Positions 20,600 to 31,443 of a DNA stretch of 64,000 nt are shown in pieces. Every line of letters starts with the position of its first letter. Positions within the stretch are counted from its first letter, which is position 1. This DNA comes from Cephalotus follicularis (taxonomy: Eukaryota; Streptophyta; Magnoliopsida; Oxalidales; Cephalotaceae). The stretch covers positions 1-64,000 of the forward strand of contig BDDD01005788.1 in NCBI GenBank assembly GCA_001972305.1. The letters are read 5' to 3'. The notes beneath the pieces were generated by a model that had not been told where the DNA came from, made no database searches, and saw nothing but the letters and a program-made list of their open reading frames with translations. Both the position numbers and the translations under genes were made by a program.

Positions 20600-22987
20600 T
20601 GATAAGCATAAAAATGTGTGATTTAAAATGATTTATTTATTATATTTTTATGCTTGGAATAGACTACTGTGGTGGTATTTATTTGATTTTCAGGTATTAT
20701 TTAATTATTGCGGGATAAGCGAAAATGGTGCTAAAACGCTACTTTTTGAGTTAAAGTGGTTTGAAGTCAAAAATTGGTTGAAGAGCATATCCACTTAAGC
20801 GAGAGAAGTCAAAATTTAAGACTCCGAAGATATTGAATATTGGGCTCATTTTGTTCATAAAATTATTTGGAGCATTTTTAGTTCTTGGGCTGACTCATTT
20901 TGAAGATCCGACGAAGAGATATTGCAAGAAAATAAATGTTGAAGCATGTGGAGCCCACTGATTACATAATCATGACATCACTCTCCAATGTTATAATCTT
21001 TTGCTGTGTAAATGCAACCATTCAATTTCTGCAGAATTAACGCCTCCATGCATACAACATCAAGCAGCCCATGCACATGCGCCAGTGTCTTCAGTCCAAT
21101 TAAAGCTCTCCATGCATCACACGCCCATACATGCGGGCCAACCAATCAATGCTCGCCGAGCCCATGCACACCATGATGATGTCTTCAATCTTGTAACGCA
21201 TCAGCTTACATTCAACAAAGCAACCCATGAAGCCTCATTGCAAAACGCCAAAATTACTCGCCAAGCCCATATACGCATGCATGCTTTAATTAAACGCCAC
21301 GAAAGCAAGCGCCCAGCATCCACAAATCAGTCCATGCATTTCATGCTTGCAACATGCGCCTCACCAATCAAAGTCTGTGTCAAATAAGGAAAAAAATCAT
21401 GGGAGCGCCACACGTTTTAATTTATGTTTTAGGGTAAGTCGGTTATATATATACCATTAAGCAAAGCAGTAAAGGGAGAGCAGCAGCTGCAACGCAAATA
21501 GACGCAGAAAATAACGCACGCAGTACGGCAGGGGCAGTGGAAGGATGAAGAATTTATTGAAGATTATTGTAGCTTCCGTCGTCATGTCCGGCTAAGTATT
21601 TTAATCCCTAGATGTAGATGAACTCATGTTATATATATATTAATTTTGGTTTCAAGTTTAATTGCATGTTTGTGAGACAATTTTTCTTGTTAATGTAGTG
21701 ACAACGTTGATGAGAATAATTTTCAATTTATAAAATCTGTGTTAATGACATGCAATATTTTTTTTTTATGTGATTGAACCAATGACAGCCTTTAACCAAT
21801 CAACCTTTTGAGAGTATCAGGGTTTGACAGGATAGGTTGTACCTAGGCTAAATCATCAGCTTTCATTCAACAAAGCAACCCATGAAGCCTCATTGCAAAA
21901 CGCCAAAATTACTCGCCAAGCCCATATACGCATGCATGCTTTAATTAAACGCCACGAAAGCAAGCGCCCAGCATCCACAAATCAGTCCATGCATTTCATG
22001 CTTGCAACATGCGCCTCACCAATCAAAGTCTGTGTCAAATAAGGAAAAAAAATCATGGGAGCGCCACACGTTTTAATTTATGTTTTAGGGTAAGTCGGTT
22101 ATATATATACCATTAAGCAAAGCAGTAAAGGGAGAGCAGCAGCTGCAACGCAAATAGACGCAGAAAATAACGCACGCAGTACGGCAGGGGCAGTGGAAGG
22201 ATGAAGAATTTATTGAAGATTATTGTAGCTTCCGTCGTCATGTCCGGCTAAGTATTTTAATCCCTAGATGTAGATGAACTCATGTTATATATATATTAAT
22301 TTTGGTTTCAAGTTTAATTGCATGTTTGTGAGACAATTTTTCTTGTTAATGTAGTGACAACGTTGATGAGAATAATTTTCAATTTATAAAATCTGTGTTA
22401 ATGACATGCAATTTTTTTTTTTTATGTGATTGAACCAATGACAGCCTTTAACCAATCAACCTTTTAAGAGTATCAGGGTTTGACAGGATAGGTTGTACCT
22501 AGGCTAAATTACTAGTTTGCTTGTATTAATCAAAAACAGTCTTTAACCAATCAACCTTTTGAGAGTATCAAGGTTTGACAGGATAGATTGTACCTAGGTT
22601 AATTCGGTAAATTTCTGAGCTAAACTGAAACTTGTGCCATGAATTTAAATATATATATACATGCGGGGATTCTCACATCTACGGGATTGCTGTTTCATAT
22701 TAATTTTCTTATTTATTTATTTTGTTAGTTTACGTTAGATATTTAATTTGAATTGTTTATTTTTTTATTATTAAATTAGTTTAATCCAAATCAATCATCT
22801 TTTCAATTTATTTATTTGTATTGCTAGCTTAAATTAATTTAAATTAGTATTTATTATTTTTGTTTAGTGGCATCCTAGGTTTATTTTTATAGCATCTCAT
22901 TTTAGCTCTTCGTGGGAACGATCCCTACTTCCATTTGCTAAATTGTTAGATTAGGGTAATTTTGATTCGGCCTAACGACACCCATCA
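20600..22987 (+). mobile_element. Solo LTR, Athila-like, inserted between gag and protease
   Basis: 2388 bp with TG...CA ends (TGATAAGCATAAAAATG... ...CGACACCCATCA) and an exact GGTAG duplication at 20595-20599 and 22988-22992. Removing it rejoins gag-pol sequence matching element 3. Near the left end AAGCATAAAAAT and ATTTTTATGCTT form an inverted repeat. The tail with TCGTGGGAACGATCCCTACT resembles Athila-group LTR ends (inference). It encloses a 655-bp tandem duplication. The ORF at 21001-21387 looks like chance. Confidence 0.85.
21200..22510 (+). repeat. 655-bp tandem duplication inside solo LTR
   Basis: Copy 1 (about 21200-21854) and copy 2 (about 21855-22510) are almost identical over their length, including an ATATATATA run and the CGTCATGTCCGGCTAAG block. 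A third, partial copy of about 70 bp (TTTAACCAATCAACC ... TGTACCTAGG) follows at about 22535-22603. Confidence 0.92.
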
Positions 22988-23065
22988 GGTAGCGACCACA
23001 AGAATGCTAGAAAAGCCTATGGGAGGCAGTCCCTTACTGTGCAATAGGTTCATCACAGCAAAAGG

Positions 23066-23662
23066 TTGAGGAATGGTGGAGATGAGGAGGTTATATCCTT
23101 CTCTGAGGCAGACTATGAGGGAATACGTCTCCCTCATGATGATCCAGTGGTGGTAACTCTTCTGGTGGAGCTTTTCCCCATGAAGAGGATCCTTATAGAT
23201 AGTGGCAGCTCAGCCGATATCCTGTACAAACAAGCATTTGATCAGTTGAGGATACCGATCGATCGGTTGAAGCCCGTGAAGACCCCACTGGTTGGCTTCA
23301 CAGGGGAGATGGTTCATCCTCTAGGATCCATCGACCTGTCAGTGGTTGCAGGCACGGCCCCACGCCAGACCCAGGTGCAGATGACGTTCCTGGTGGTTGA
23401 TACACCAAGCCCATACAATGCAATAATCGAGCGACCAGGGCTGAACCAAATGGAGGTGATAGTATCCATGAGGCATTTGCTCATGAAGTTTCCTACAAGG
23501 TTTTGTGTAGGGGAGGCCAGTGGAGACCAACAGGTAGCCAGACAGTGCTACAAGACTGTCGTCATGGACCAAGGGAAGGGCAAGGTACTCCCAATCGTAA
23601 ATGTGGAGCTTAGGGGGAATGTAGAGCCTGAGCATCCACAGCCTGTCGAGGAAGTGATCTGA
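23066..23662 (+). pseudogene. pol: Tat-like aspartic protease
   Basis: The frame contains F-S-E-A-D-Y-E-G-I-R-L-P-H-D-D-P, the catalytic box ILIDSGSSADILY with active-site Asp, then TPLVGFTGEM-HPLG and a YNAIIERPGLN block (normally IIGRP). It would cleave the gag-pol polyprotein. The ORF start is arbitrary because gag-pol is one reading unit in this lineage. RT, RNase H and most of integrase, which should follow, are deleted: about 60 bp after the stop, sequence resumes in the last part of integrase. Confidence 0.88.
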
Positions 23663-23724
23663 GTGCCCCTGGAAGAGGGCAACTCTGAGAGAGTTTTCCA
23701 AGTTAGCTCCCGCATGGGAATGAC

Positions 23725-23838
23725 CATACAAGATCAAGAGAGTGCTCCGCCCAGGAACATTCAAACTTGAAACTCTGGGGGGAAGGGAGATTGCTAGAGC
23801 TTGGAATGCTGAACATTTGAGAAAATACTATCAGTGAT
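23725..23838 (+). pseudogene. pol: Remnant of integrase C-terminus (GPY/F module)
   Basis: The reading PYKIKRVLRPGTFKLETLGG ... TWN/AWN-AEHLRKYYQ, then a stop, matches the integrase C-terminus of element 3 (39200-39320, minus strand). It is not in frame with the preceding protease. It marks the right breakpoint of the pol deletion. Confidence 0.75.
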
Positions 23839-23984
23839 TTGCTGTAAGTTGTACAAATTCAAGATAGCAATAAAGTTGAATTTTTTTTAAAATACTTGTT
23901 CAAGATCATAGTTCCAAGTTTGCAAGGGACCGAAAGACCAATGTTCATGTCCTTAAACCTCTAAACAACCTTCGATCAACTCCC

Positions 23985-24800
23985 TCAAAGCACCAAAAAG
24001 CCTCCCCACCAGGGGAGCAATAAAGCCTCCCCCCGGGGAGCACCAAAAGACCCCCCAGGGGGCAAAACAAAAATACCCCGTAGGAGGCAATTCAAAAAAA
24101 AATGCCTCCTCCAAGGGAGCGCAAAAAGACCCCCCAGGGGGCAAACCGAAAAAGTAACGCCAAGCAAAGGACAACCACCTGAGGTCCCCAAAACGCTCAA
24201 CTAACACTAAGGAGACGGAATCTCACCCCGTCCAGGTACCCAGGGGATCCACCAGGGCTGACCTGAAAAAACATCTTCAGGGACCGAGCTGGTCCAAGGT
24301 CGGGAGGATGGGCAAAACAAAGGAAAACTTCCTACCCTCCCTTAACGCCTGCGAGCATGCCCAGGGACATATATCCGGGGATGCCACCAGACCTCAGCTT
24401 AGGGTCGACCAACCCGAGCTGCGAAGCCAACCTAAGTTTTGACCAACCAGCAACAAAGCCTCCCCCAGGCGAACACCCAACGAAGCCTCTCCCAGGGGAA
24501 CACTCAACGAAAGACCCCCAGGGGGCATTCAAAAAAGACCCCCCAGGGGGAAATTCAAAAAAGACCCCCAGGGGGAAACCCAACAAATCTTCCCCCAAGG
24601 GAGCACCCAGCAAAGCCTCCCCTAGGGGAGCACTCAACGAAAGACCCCCCAGGGGGCATTCAAAAAAGACCCCCAGGGGGCAATTCAACAAAGCCTCATC
24701 CAGGGGAGCATTCAACAAAGACTCCTCCAAGGGAGCACTCAAAAAAGACCCCAATGAGCAATAAAAGACTCCCCAGGAAGCACACTCTGGTCAGCAACAC
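23985..24800. repeat. 27-bp tandem repeats with G/C palindromes, convergence zone
   Basis: Two blocks (about 23985-24150 and 24440-24800) of 25-28 bp units built on AAAGCCTCCCCCAGGGGAGC or AAAGACCCCCCAGGGGGCAT. Each unit has a CCCCC-AGGGGG type palindrome, and the main block has about 13 units. Because the period is near a multiple of three and lacks stops, long ORFs appear in several frames on both strands. Element 3 has only 4-5 such units (38888-39005). The zone lies between the ends of gag-pol (+) and the antisense gene (minus). Confidence 0.88.
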
Positions 24801-24839
24801 CATGGGAACTTGTTCGACCAGACCTAAAGTCGTGTCTTG

Positions 24840-25360
24840 AGAGGTGAATCCATGAGAACTCGCAACGATCAAGTTCGTTGTACTGAGCACTTTAATACAA
24901 GTGTCCCTACGAGGACTGGAAGCTCAGACGACCTGGTTCACAATATGTTGAACCAGACGATATCTTGTTCGGCAAACCCACCCGGGCAGACCAAAAAACT
25001 TAATCCACGAACACAACAGAACTCGTAAAGACTAAGTCTCTTTTCCTAAGCGCCTTTGAAATAAGGTGTCATAATGGGACTACAAAGCTTAGGTGATCAA
25101 GCCTGAAGATTGTTCTATTATTTACAGTCATCCTAAAGGGAGTGGTGAAAGCCCATTAAGAGCTCTAGCATAGCATACAATGCTAATAAAGCAAGGAAAG
25201 TCCGGGGAGAAGAAGCTTAATGCTTCGTTAGCACTTGATGACATTTCAAAGCAAAGAAAGAAAGCATACACAAGTGAGGTACAAAAATACTTCATTTCTA
25301 TTGATTGATAGAAGAGTACATTGCAAGAGAAAAGGAAAATACAAAAGGCAAACTAAAAAT
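24840..25360. other. Conserved spacer and 3' flank of antisense gene, element 2
   Basis: No ORF of note. A block around 24840-24930 (AACTCGCAACGATCAAGTTCG and neighbours) is conserved as the reverse complement of element 3 near 38700-38780. AATGAA-type signals on the minus strand near 25291-25300 sit where element 1 has AATAAA. This is the likely 3' UTR and polyadenylation region of the antisense gene. Confidence 0.5.
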
Positions 25361-26025
25361 TCTATTCTAAGTTCTCATCCCCTGAAGGGATGTCATGCAC
25401 AACCAGAGGAGGAGGAGGATCTTGGAGAGTTGGATCTGTGGGCAAAGGAGGAGAATCTACGGCCACGAGCCTTGGTGAAGTTTCCACGGCCAGGGGATCA
25501 GAGCCAGAGGTCTTGGTGAGGACAGTTGAGAGGGGTTCTACACCTCGGGGCTCAGCGTCAGGCTCCCCGGTAGCTCCAATGAACATGACAACGTCGCGCC
25601 CCTCAGGCGCCCACTCATGGTCCCAGGCTGGGTCCTGACCCTGGTCCGCAGCTTGGAAGGCCCTCTCCTCAGCTTCGTCGACTCCATCGGGGATGAATTC
25701 ATGATCATTTACCTGAGGCCCGCAGATGATAGACTCTAGGGGGAGCTCAGGGTGAAACTCCACCATGTTCCGACAGGAGTAAAACCCCCGCCGAAACAGG
25801 AATGAAGACTTCTTGAAGACCTCTTTGTTGAAGTTCTCTGAGGCCCTGGAGTTGTCTACAGCCCTGGCCATGGCTTCATCAAACTCCGCAGAAGCTCGAA
25901 AGTTGTCCACAGCCCTGGCCATGGCCTCTTCAAACCTCGCAGAAGCCTAGAAATTGTCCATGGCCCTGACCATGGCGTCTTGGTACTCTAAGGAGGCTCT
26001 GAAGTCAAGAACGACCCTCTCCTTG

Positions 26026-28670
26026 TGTTGGAAACTTGGCAAGGGTTCCTGGTTGATTTGATCCTAGGACGCAAGTGTGTATAATTTTAATTTTTTAAAA
26101 TACCAAGACTGAAAGTCATGGTCCACACTTACATCTTAGTACCAAATAGAAAAGCCTAGGATCTCCGTTTAATTAACAAGCGAACTAAAAACAAGAACAA
26201 GCATGCACATAAAGATAAACTGAACACACGTCGGTAACAATAAAAGTAAGAGTGAAGCAATCATACCAACGTTGTAGGCTCCACCACTTTGCCGCTACAC
26301 GCTTACAGTAGCAAATGCCGGTCACTGGTAACACCGCCGGTTTTTGGACAATCCACGTTTCATCCGATCTTGACACCAACAGACTCCAAAAAATCTGCTC
26401 AACCCGAATCTGGAGGAGACACGCCCGGAACAGCGCCGGAACACTGCGGCCAGAGGTGGCGACTCACTGAGTTCGGACTCAGTGAGTCTCGGTCAACTCG
26501 CCATTGACCGGCCTTGACATATGTGGACACCAACACCACGACGAACACACCGGTGGCCGAGACTCGGCCTGGAAGGCAGAGAACGACCGGCGGTGAGTCA
26601 CGGGGTTAACTCGTCATTCGTCATCAGCGGCCGCCAAGCCACCAAACGGCTCAGCGACACCCGCCCGGCACAACCCGACCCAAGACTCGCTGTGACTCAG
26701 CACGGAACGCCAAGTCACAGCAGCCTGACACGTCAACTCGCCCACTTGACTCACCAAACACAAAACGGTCGGAAAACGACCAGGAAACGCAAAACAAAGA
26801 TCAAAATGGATAGAGCCATGGATTGGCTCCACCCACTGTGATCATCGGCGGTGGAAGAGACGCCGGGAGCAGGTGGACGGCAAAAATCGATTCTGCCGCC
26901 ACAGAGAGAAACATGGAGAATCCGGGAGAGAGAGGGAAGGAGACTTACCAGGGAAGGACGCCCGCCTTCTCACAGCCTCCGGCGCGAAGCGCCTGTCTCT
27001 CCTCCGGTCGGATCGCGCGCCCCTGCGCGCCAGACGCCATGCGCGTCTCTCTTCTGCCTAAAGCGTACGAGTCGTGGGTTATAAGATGAAGAAAATGGAG
27101 AGATGGGAGAGAGTGTGAGAGAGATTGAGAGAGAGATTTTTAAAAAATCATTTTTTTGACTTAAAAAAAGTTTTGACTTAATTAAAATTAAGTCTCTCTC
27201 TTATTTCTCTTTTCTCCTTTAATTAAAATCTCTTTCAATTTTAATTTTGTTTCTCCTTTCTCCTTTAATTAAAATCGATTTCAATTTCAATTTTTTTTTG
27301 TTTCTCATACATGTTTAATAATTCTCTCAATTAATTATACATGTTTCTCTCTTTAATGATTTAATTAAAGTCTCTCACTTCAAATAATTAAAGACCCTCT
27401 CTTTAATTAATTTAATTAAAATTAATTCATGCACCGACTGTAAAATCTCTTATACATCAAGATGACTATTAGTAGAACGAAAAACAAACCACTAATGTCA
27501 AAGTAATTTATACTAGTTTAAAAACTAGATTTACCACCAAGCGAGCATGTGTGCAGCATGCGTCACTTTTTCAATAATCAGGCAGGACCCTAAAGCCCGG
27601 TGGATTTTCAATACGATGATAAATTTCCCAGAACATCCCTAAGATCTGGTACGACTATCCAGCTAATAGTCCCGGTGTGATCTATAATCACCCCTGGATC
27701 CGCGGACCACACGTCTATCATTCGTTAACCGGTTCCCTAGTACTTTATCACTATCATCGGTTTGCGTGCCACGTATCCTTCATCATCTCGGCTCCGACCG
27801 CGGACTAGGGTTTGGATAAATGTCACCCCTAGGTAAAACCGCGATAACTATAATTCTATGAATGCACTGAGACTATGGGAAATATCCCCGGAAACCTCTT
27901 ATTCCCAATCTCCCAGTGCCTGGTCAGGACTTTAAGTCTTCAACGGTCACAGATGTTATAGAGCCTATAACCCTCAACACGGGTGTGACAATCCCATCTT
28001 ACGCACTCGCCCATACATCTCAATGCAGCTCCCACAAGGCCCAAAGACAACCCTTTTTCCAGCACGTGGCTAGTGCTGAGGAAGACAGAAATCAAAACCA
28101 AGCAGTTACTACACAACGTATGTCAGCCGCTCAGGTCTAACGATAAACCGTAAATCACGTATGATCTACTAGTCACCTTTGACTAAGCACTACCGTGAGA
28201 ATAGGAACTCTATTGACAGAGGTGTTGACTCTCCAAATAGATAACCTATGGCGGGCCGGTTCAGTGTCGTGCCTCTGCACGCACCCCGCATCAGCTTTAG
28301 GGTAAAACCCAAATGGCAATGAGATGATCCATCATCCTTTACCATTCGGAGCAAGCATAACACGGTAAGTCTTTACGGTTCATCAATTTCCCTAAGAAAG
28401 TGAACCTATTACTTGGAACTTTTGTCACAAGGGAGTAAGGATCTCATTCTCATAACCTCTCAGGCACGAGATCCAACCCTTTACGGACAGGATGCTAACT
28501 GATCCGTAGAGACGGTATGGGATAATACATATACCAAGATGCCAATATTTACTGAATATGCACAATAGAATATTAATGGAACTAAGAATGTACGATTCAA
28601 GAGTGTGTCATATGCTGAGAACATATGTCTGCAGCCTCCTCGTGGCTTGCAGGGACACCCTAATATAACA
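26026..28670 (-). mobile_element. Solo LTR (2645 bp) inside antisense gene exon 3
   Basis: TG...CA ends (TGTTGGAAACTTGG... ...CTAATATAACA) with an exact CCTTG duplication at 26021-26025 and 28671-28675. Sequence on both sides rejoins the antisense gene as seen in element 3. It has no coding domains; the G/C-rich part 26400-27060 with its ORFs and the AT-rich part 27120-27440 match nothing I recognise. Superfamily and true orientation are not determined (strand nominal). Confidence 0.75.
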
Positions 28671-28983
28671 CCTTGGCCGTATTTATCCGGGCTCTCTCCA
28701 GTTCATGGCGCTCCTTAAGCCTCTCATCATAAGCTTTCAGCATGTCCTTAATGAGGGCAATCTTCTCAACTGCCACCAGCCTCATGCTCTTATCCCTCTT
28801 CAGATCTTGGAGGGCTTTGTCCTTCTCAGCAGTGAGGCCCTCCTGGACACTGATCACTTCCTCGAGCTGGGCCTTCAGCACATCCTCCATCTTCTTGAAC
28901 TCAGCATTCTCAGCACCAAGCTGTTCAAGCAGAGACCTCTCCTGGTCAGTCCTCTCCATGGCAAGCTGGGCGTCGTTCATCAG

Positions 28984-29057
28984 CTGAAAAGAAGAATGTA
29001 AAGACAGGGGAGGGTAGAAGAGCCAATAATGTCAAGAGTTAGAAAAAATTCACTAAC
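28984..29057 (-). other. Intron 2 of antisense gene, element 2 (74 bp)
   Basis: Minus strand: CTTCAAG then GTTAGTGAATTTTTTC, a CTAAC branch-type motif, and TTCTTTTCAG before CTGATGAACGACG. Phase 0 join (F-K|L-M-N-D). Same site and near-identical length in elements 1 and 3. Confidence 0.75.
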
Positions 29058-29794
29058 CTTGAAGCCGCTTTGGAAGAGGTGGATCCATAAGTGGGTGATG
29101 TCCTAGTCCTCTCTCAGCTTCACCTCATGAGGGAAAAGGCCAGCCTTCCCCAGCTCAACAGCGACCCCCGCCGTCTTTAGATTCACTCCGGTCCCGCCAA
29201 GCCTAGTAAGGATCTTAGCAATTTGATCCATCTCTTTGGTGGTGTATACGATGGCAGGGTCCTGGGGGCCCTCCTCAATGGGTTCAGCCCTAGGAGCATC
29301 TCCCCCCTCCGTCCTCTGCCTCCTCGACGGATGGTCGAGATCATCGATAGTAGCCCGCTTTTCCCGGGCAATCTCAGCCCTCTTTTCCTCAGTCTTGGCC
29401 CCAACGGCCATATTGGTCCTAGTCGTCACAGCGACCTCGACCCTGGGGTCCACGATCTTGTCGCTGGTAGCTTTGACCACAGTTTTAGCCCTGGCTTCCT
29501 CGGTCGCCACTGCCCTGGCCCTTGGCTCATCGGCATCCTTTCGAGCTCTCTTCTCAACCCTGGCCTTTGCCTCCTCGGCCTTTCTCCTGGCAGGCTCTTG
29601 TGCCCTGGCCTTTTCGGCAGCCACCTTGGCACCTCCCCTTGGAGCCCCAGCAGCGGATTTCTTAGAGGCCTTCATCTTCACGAGAGTCTCTTTCTTCCGT
29701 GCAGCCTCCCACCTTTCCTCCTCGGGGTTTTGTGCCCTGACTTGCTCCCGGGAAGACTTAATAGCATCCAGAGCTGATTCTTGGCTTGTCATCG

Positions 29795-29892
29795 CTGCAT
29801 AAAAACAAAGGAGAGCAGTAAGAAAGTTAGTCAGAGCAGGGGACAAAGAAAAATAAAAAGTGCATGCAAGACTCCAGAGGAAAGCAAAGCAT
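29795..29892 (-). other. Intron 1 of antisense gene, element 2 (donor mutated)
   Basis: The acceptor TTTTTATGCAG before CGATGACAAGC and a GACTAAC branch-like site are intact. The donor reads GAGAGCT-ATGCTT where elements 1 and 3 have GAGAGYC-GTAYTT, so the GT is changed to AT. Length about 98 bp against 92 in the others. This copy may not splice correctly here. Confidence 0.6.
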
Positions 29893-30790
29893 AGCTCTCC
29901 CCTTCAACAGTGCCCGAGGATACAAGTTCACCTCGGATGTCCTGATCCCCCTCTCTCTCGATCCCCACGGGGATCCCCATAGCCAGACCAGGGTTGGCCC
30001 TACGCCTTGGGGCCATGCTCAGCCTAAGATTTCGTAGGTGGATCTCGGACACCACGGTTGCTACTTCCTCGGGGGCAAGTTCCAAAAGCCTCCCCAGGTC
30101 GGTCTTCTCAGTTTCAGACAGCACTGTCCTCTGGTTCAAGCGCACCATGTCCAGGGAGTCACTCCAGGGGCAAGGAACGAAGTCTGGGAGGTTCTTGATC
30201 ATAAAATACTTCTCCCTCCAGTGCTTGACTGTCCTGGTATTCTTGGTCAACAGCCTGATAATCTTTGCACAGGTTTTGAAGTAGTAGCCACGTTTGGTGG
30301 GGGAGGCGTTCAAGAGGTGGAATTCCTTGAACAGCTTCACCGTGGTAGTCGCCCCACACTCCAAGCACCTTGCTAGAAACCCAATTATAAATCCCCAAGA
30401 TTGCTCCTGGAGCACAGAGGGATGGAGCTGGTAATGCTTGAGGATAGCCCTAGCAAAGGGCACCAGGGGAAGCCTCAACCCATGCACCAGGGCCTCTTGA
30501 AACACCACAAAATAGCCCTGCTTGCTCTCTGTAGCCACCTTAGGGTCAGAAGGGATCTCCAAGTCCAGGCTGCCAGGTATAGAGTATTCCCTCACCAGCT
30601 CATCCAGTTTCTTCACATCCATTGTTGTCTTTTCAAAGTCGATCCTAACAACTTGGACTCCAGCCCTCGTGGCCTCAACGTTGGGGTTCCCAGCGGCGGA
30701 AGCCTCCATTTCCACCTCCATGTTGAGGGGACGTATAGTGACAGTGACCCCCGTAGATGCCCGGGCAACCACTTCAGGGTGCCTGACGAG

Positions 30791-30817
30791 TCTTTTGGTC
30801 TGCTTGGTTCTGGCCAT
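30791..30817 (-). other. Histone H3-like N-terminus codons, element 2
   Basis: Codons read MARTKQTKR; ACCATGG gives an excellent start context. Relative to element 1, six of the eight codons after ATG differ, all at third positions and all synonymous. An in-frame ATG 13 codons upstream (MSTSSSS...) has a weaker context. Confidence 0.85.
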
Positions 30818-31017
30818 GGTGTTTTCAGAGAGAGAGGAAGACGAAGTGGACATGGGAAATCTTTGACAAGTAACGGGTAAATGGAAACTGAGTTCACCTG
30901 TGTTCTCGAGCGAAGAAGGAAACAAAGTTTGAAGATTGGAAGAGCAAGGGATTCAAGAAATCTTTTGCTTTTAGGGTTTATGAAAACGTAAAGAGGATCC
31001 CCAAAGGGGGAAGGGGG

Positions 31018-31027
31018 TATTTAAATA
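31018..31027 (-). promoter_or_regulatory. TATA box of antisense gene, element 2
   Basis: TATTTAAATA, palindromic, lies about 200 bp upstream of the antisense ATG and about 415 bp from the 3' LTR. CTTTACG is about 26-30 bp downstream on the minus strand, as in elements 1 and 3. Confidence 0.65.
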
Positions 31028-31443
31028 CCCTAGGAACGGATCTGGACCGTAGATCCCAGTTATTTTCAATGGTGAAGATCCTCATGTCCAATCAGGAGTG
31101 GCAAGCGAAGAGTTATGCATGGGCACCGAAGCGTCAGGCATTCAAAATTCGTAATTTACGGCGCAATGATGGATATTAATTGAGGGGGTATGACGCGAAA
31201 TGACATCTTTCACGCCACTTCTTATCAACAGCTGGTATGGGTTATAAGGTTAGGCCCACATAAGGATTGGGTCAAACTTATCTACAAAGAGTAAGGCCCC
31301 TCTTGAGGCCTCACAAGCCTCATTCTCCTCTTCCCCTGGTCAGCCCAGGGTCAATCCATCAATGGAGTTCTGCCCTGGTTATTACTCTCAACTCTGCTCC
31401 TCCTCCTCTTCCAAGACCAGAGGAGAAGAACCAGGGGGGCATA

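Larger units (their letters stand above)
25362..30817 (-). pseudogene. Antisense ORF of Tat element 2 (H3-tail-like start; three exons)
   Basis: Exon 1 starts at ATG 30817 and runs to about 29893; exon 2 spans about 29794-29058; exon 3 runs 28983-28676, is interrupted by a solo LTR (26026-28670) and resumes 26020-25362. The product begins MARTKQTKR, followed by V-H-G-L-R-L-P-L-V-P-F-A, H-Y-Q-L-H-P, W-G-F-I-I-G-F-L-A-R-C-L-E, and L-F-K-E-F-H (gypsy-type transposon domain). Exon 2 is Ala/Lys/Arg/Glu-rich and highly charged. Exon 3 has L-E-Q-L-G-A-E-N-A-E heptads, three repeats of (F/S)xASxxF-(D/E)EAMARAVDN, then GFYSCRNMVEFHPELPLESI and a Pro/Asp-rich tail. Breaks: TAG at 29103, one stop near 25942, the LTR insertion and a GT-to-AT donor change at intron 1. 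Exon 1 is entirely open. Function unknown. Confidence 0.82.

Noticed and set aside
26521-27089. ORFs in the solo LTR at 26026-28670
   Set aside because: Three overlapping frames on the same strand, G/C-rich LTR sequence, no recognisable domain.
29223-29802. Two long + strand ORFs opposite exon 2 of the antisense gene
   Set aside because: They mirror Ala/Lys/Glu-rich codons and are not conserved as proteins in the other copies.
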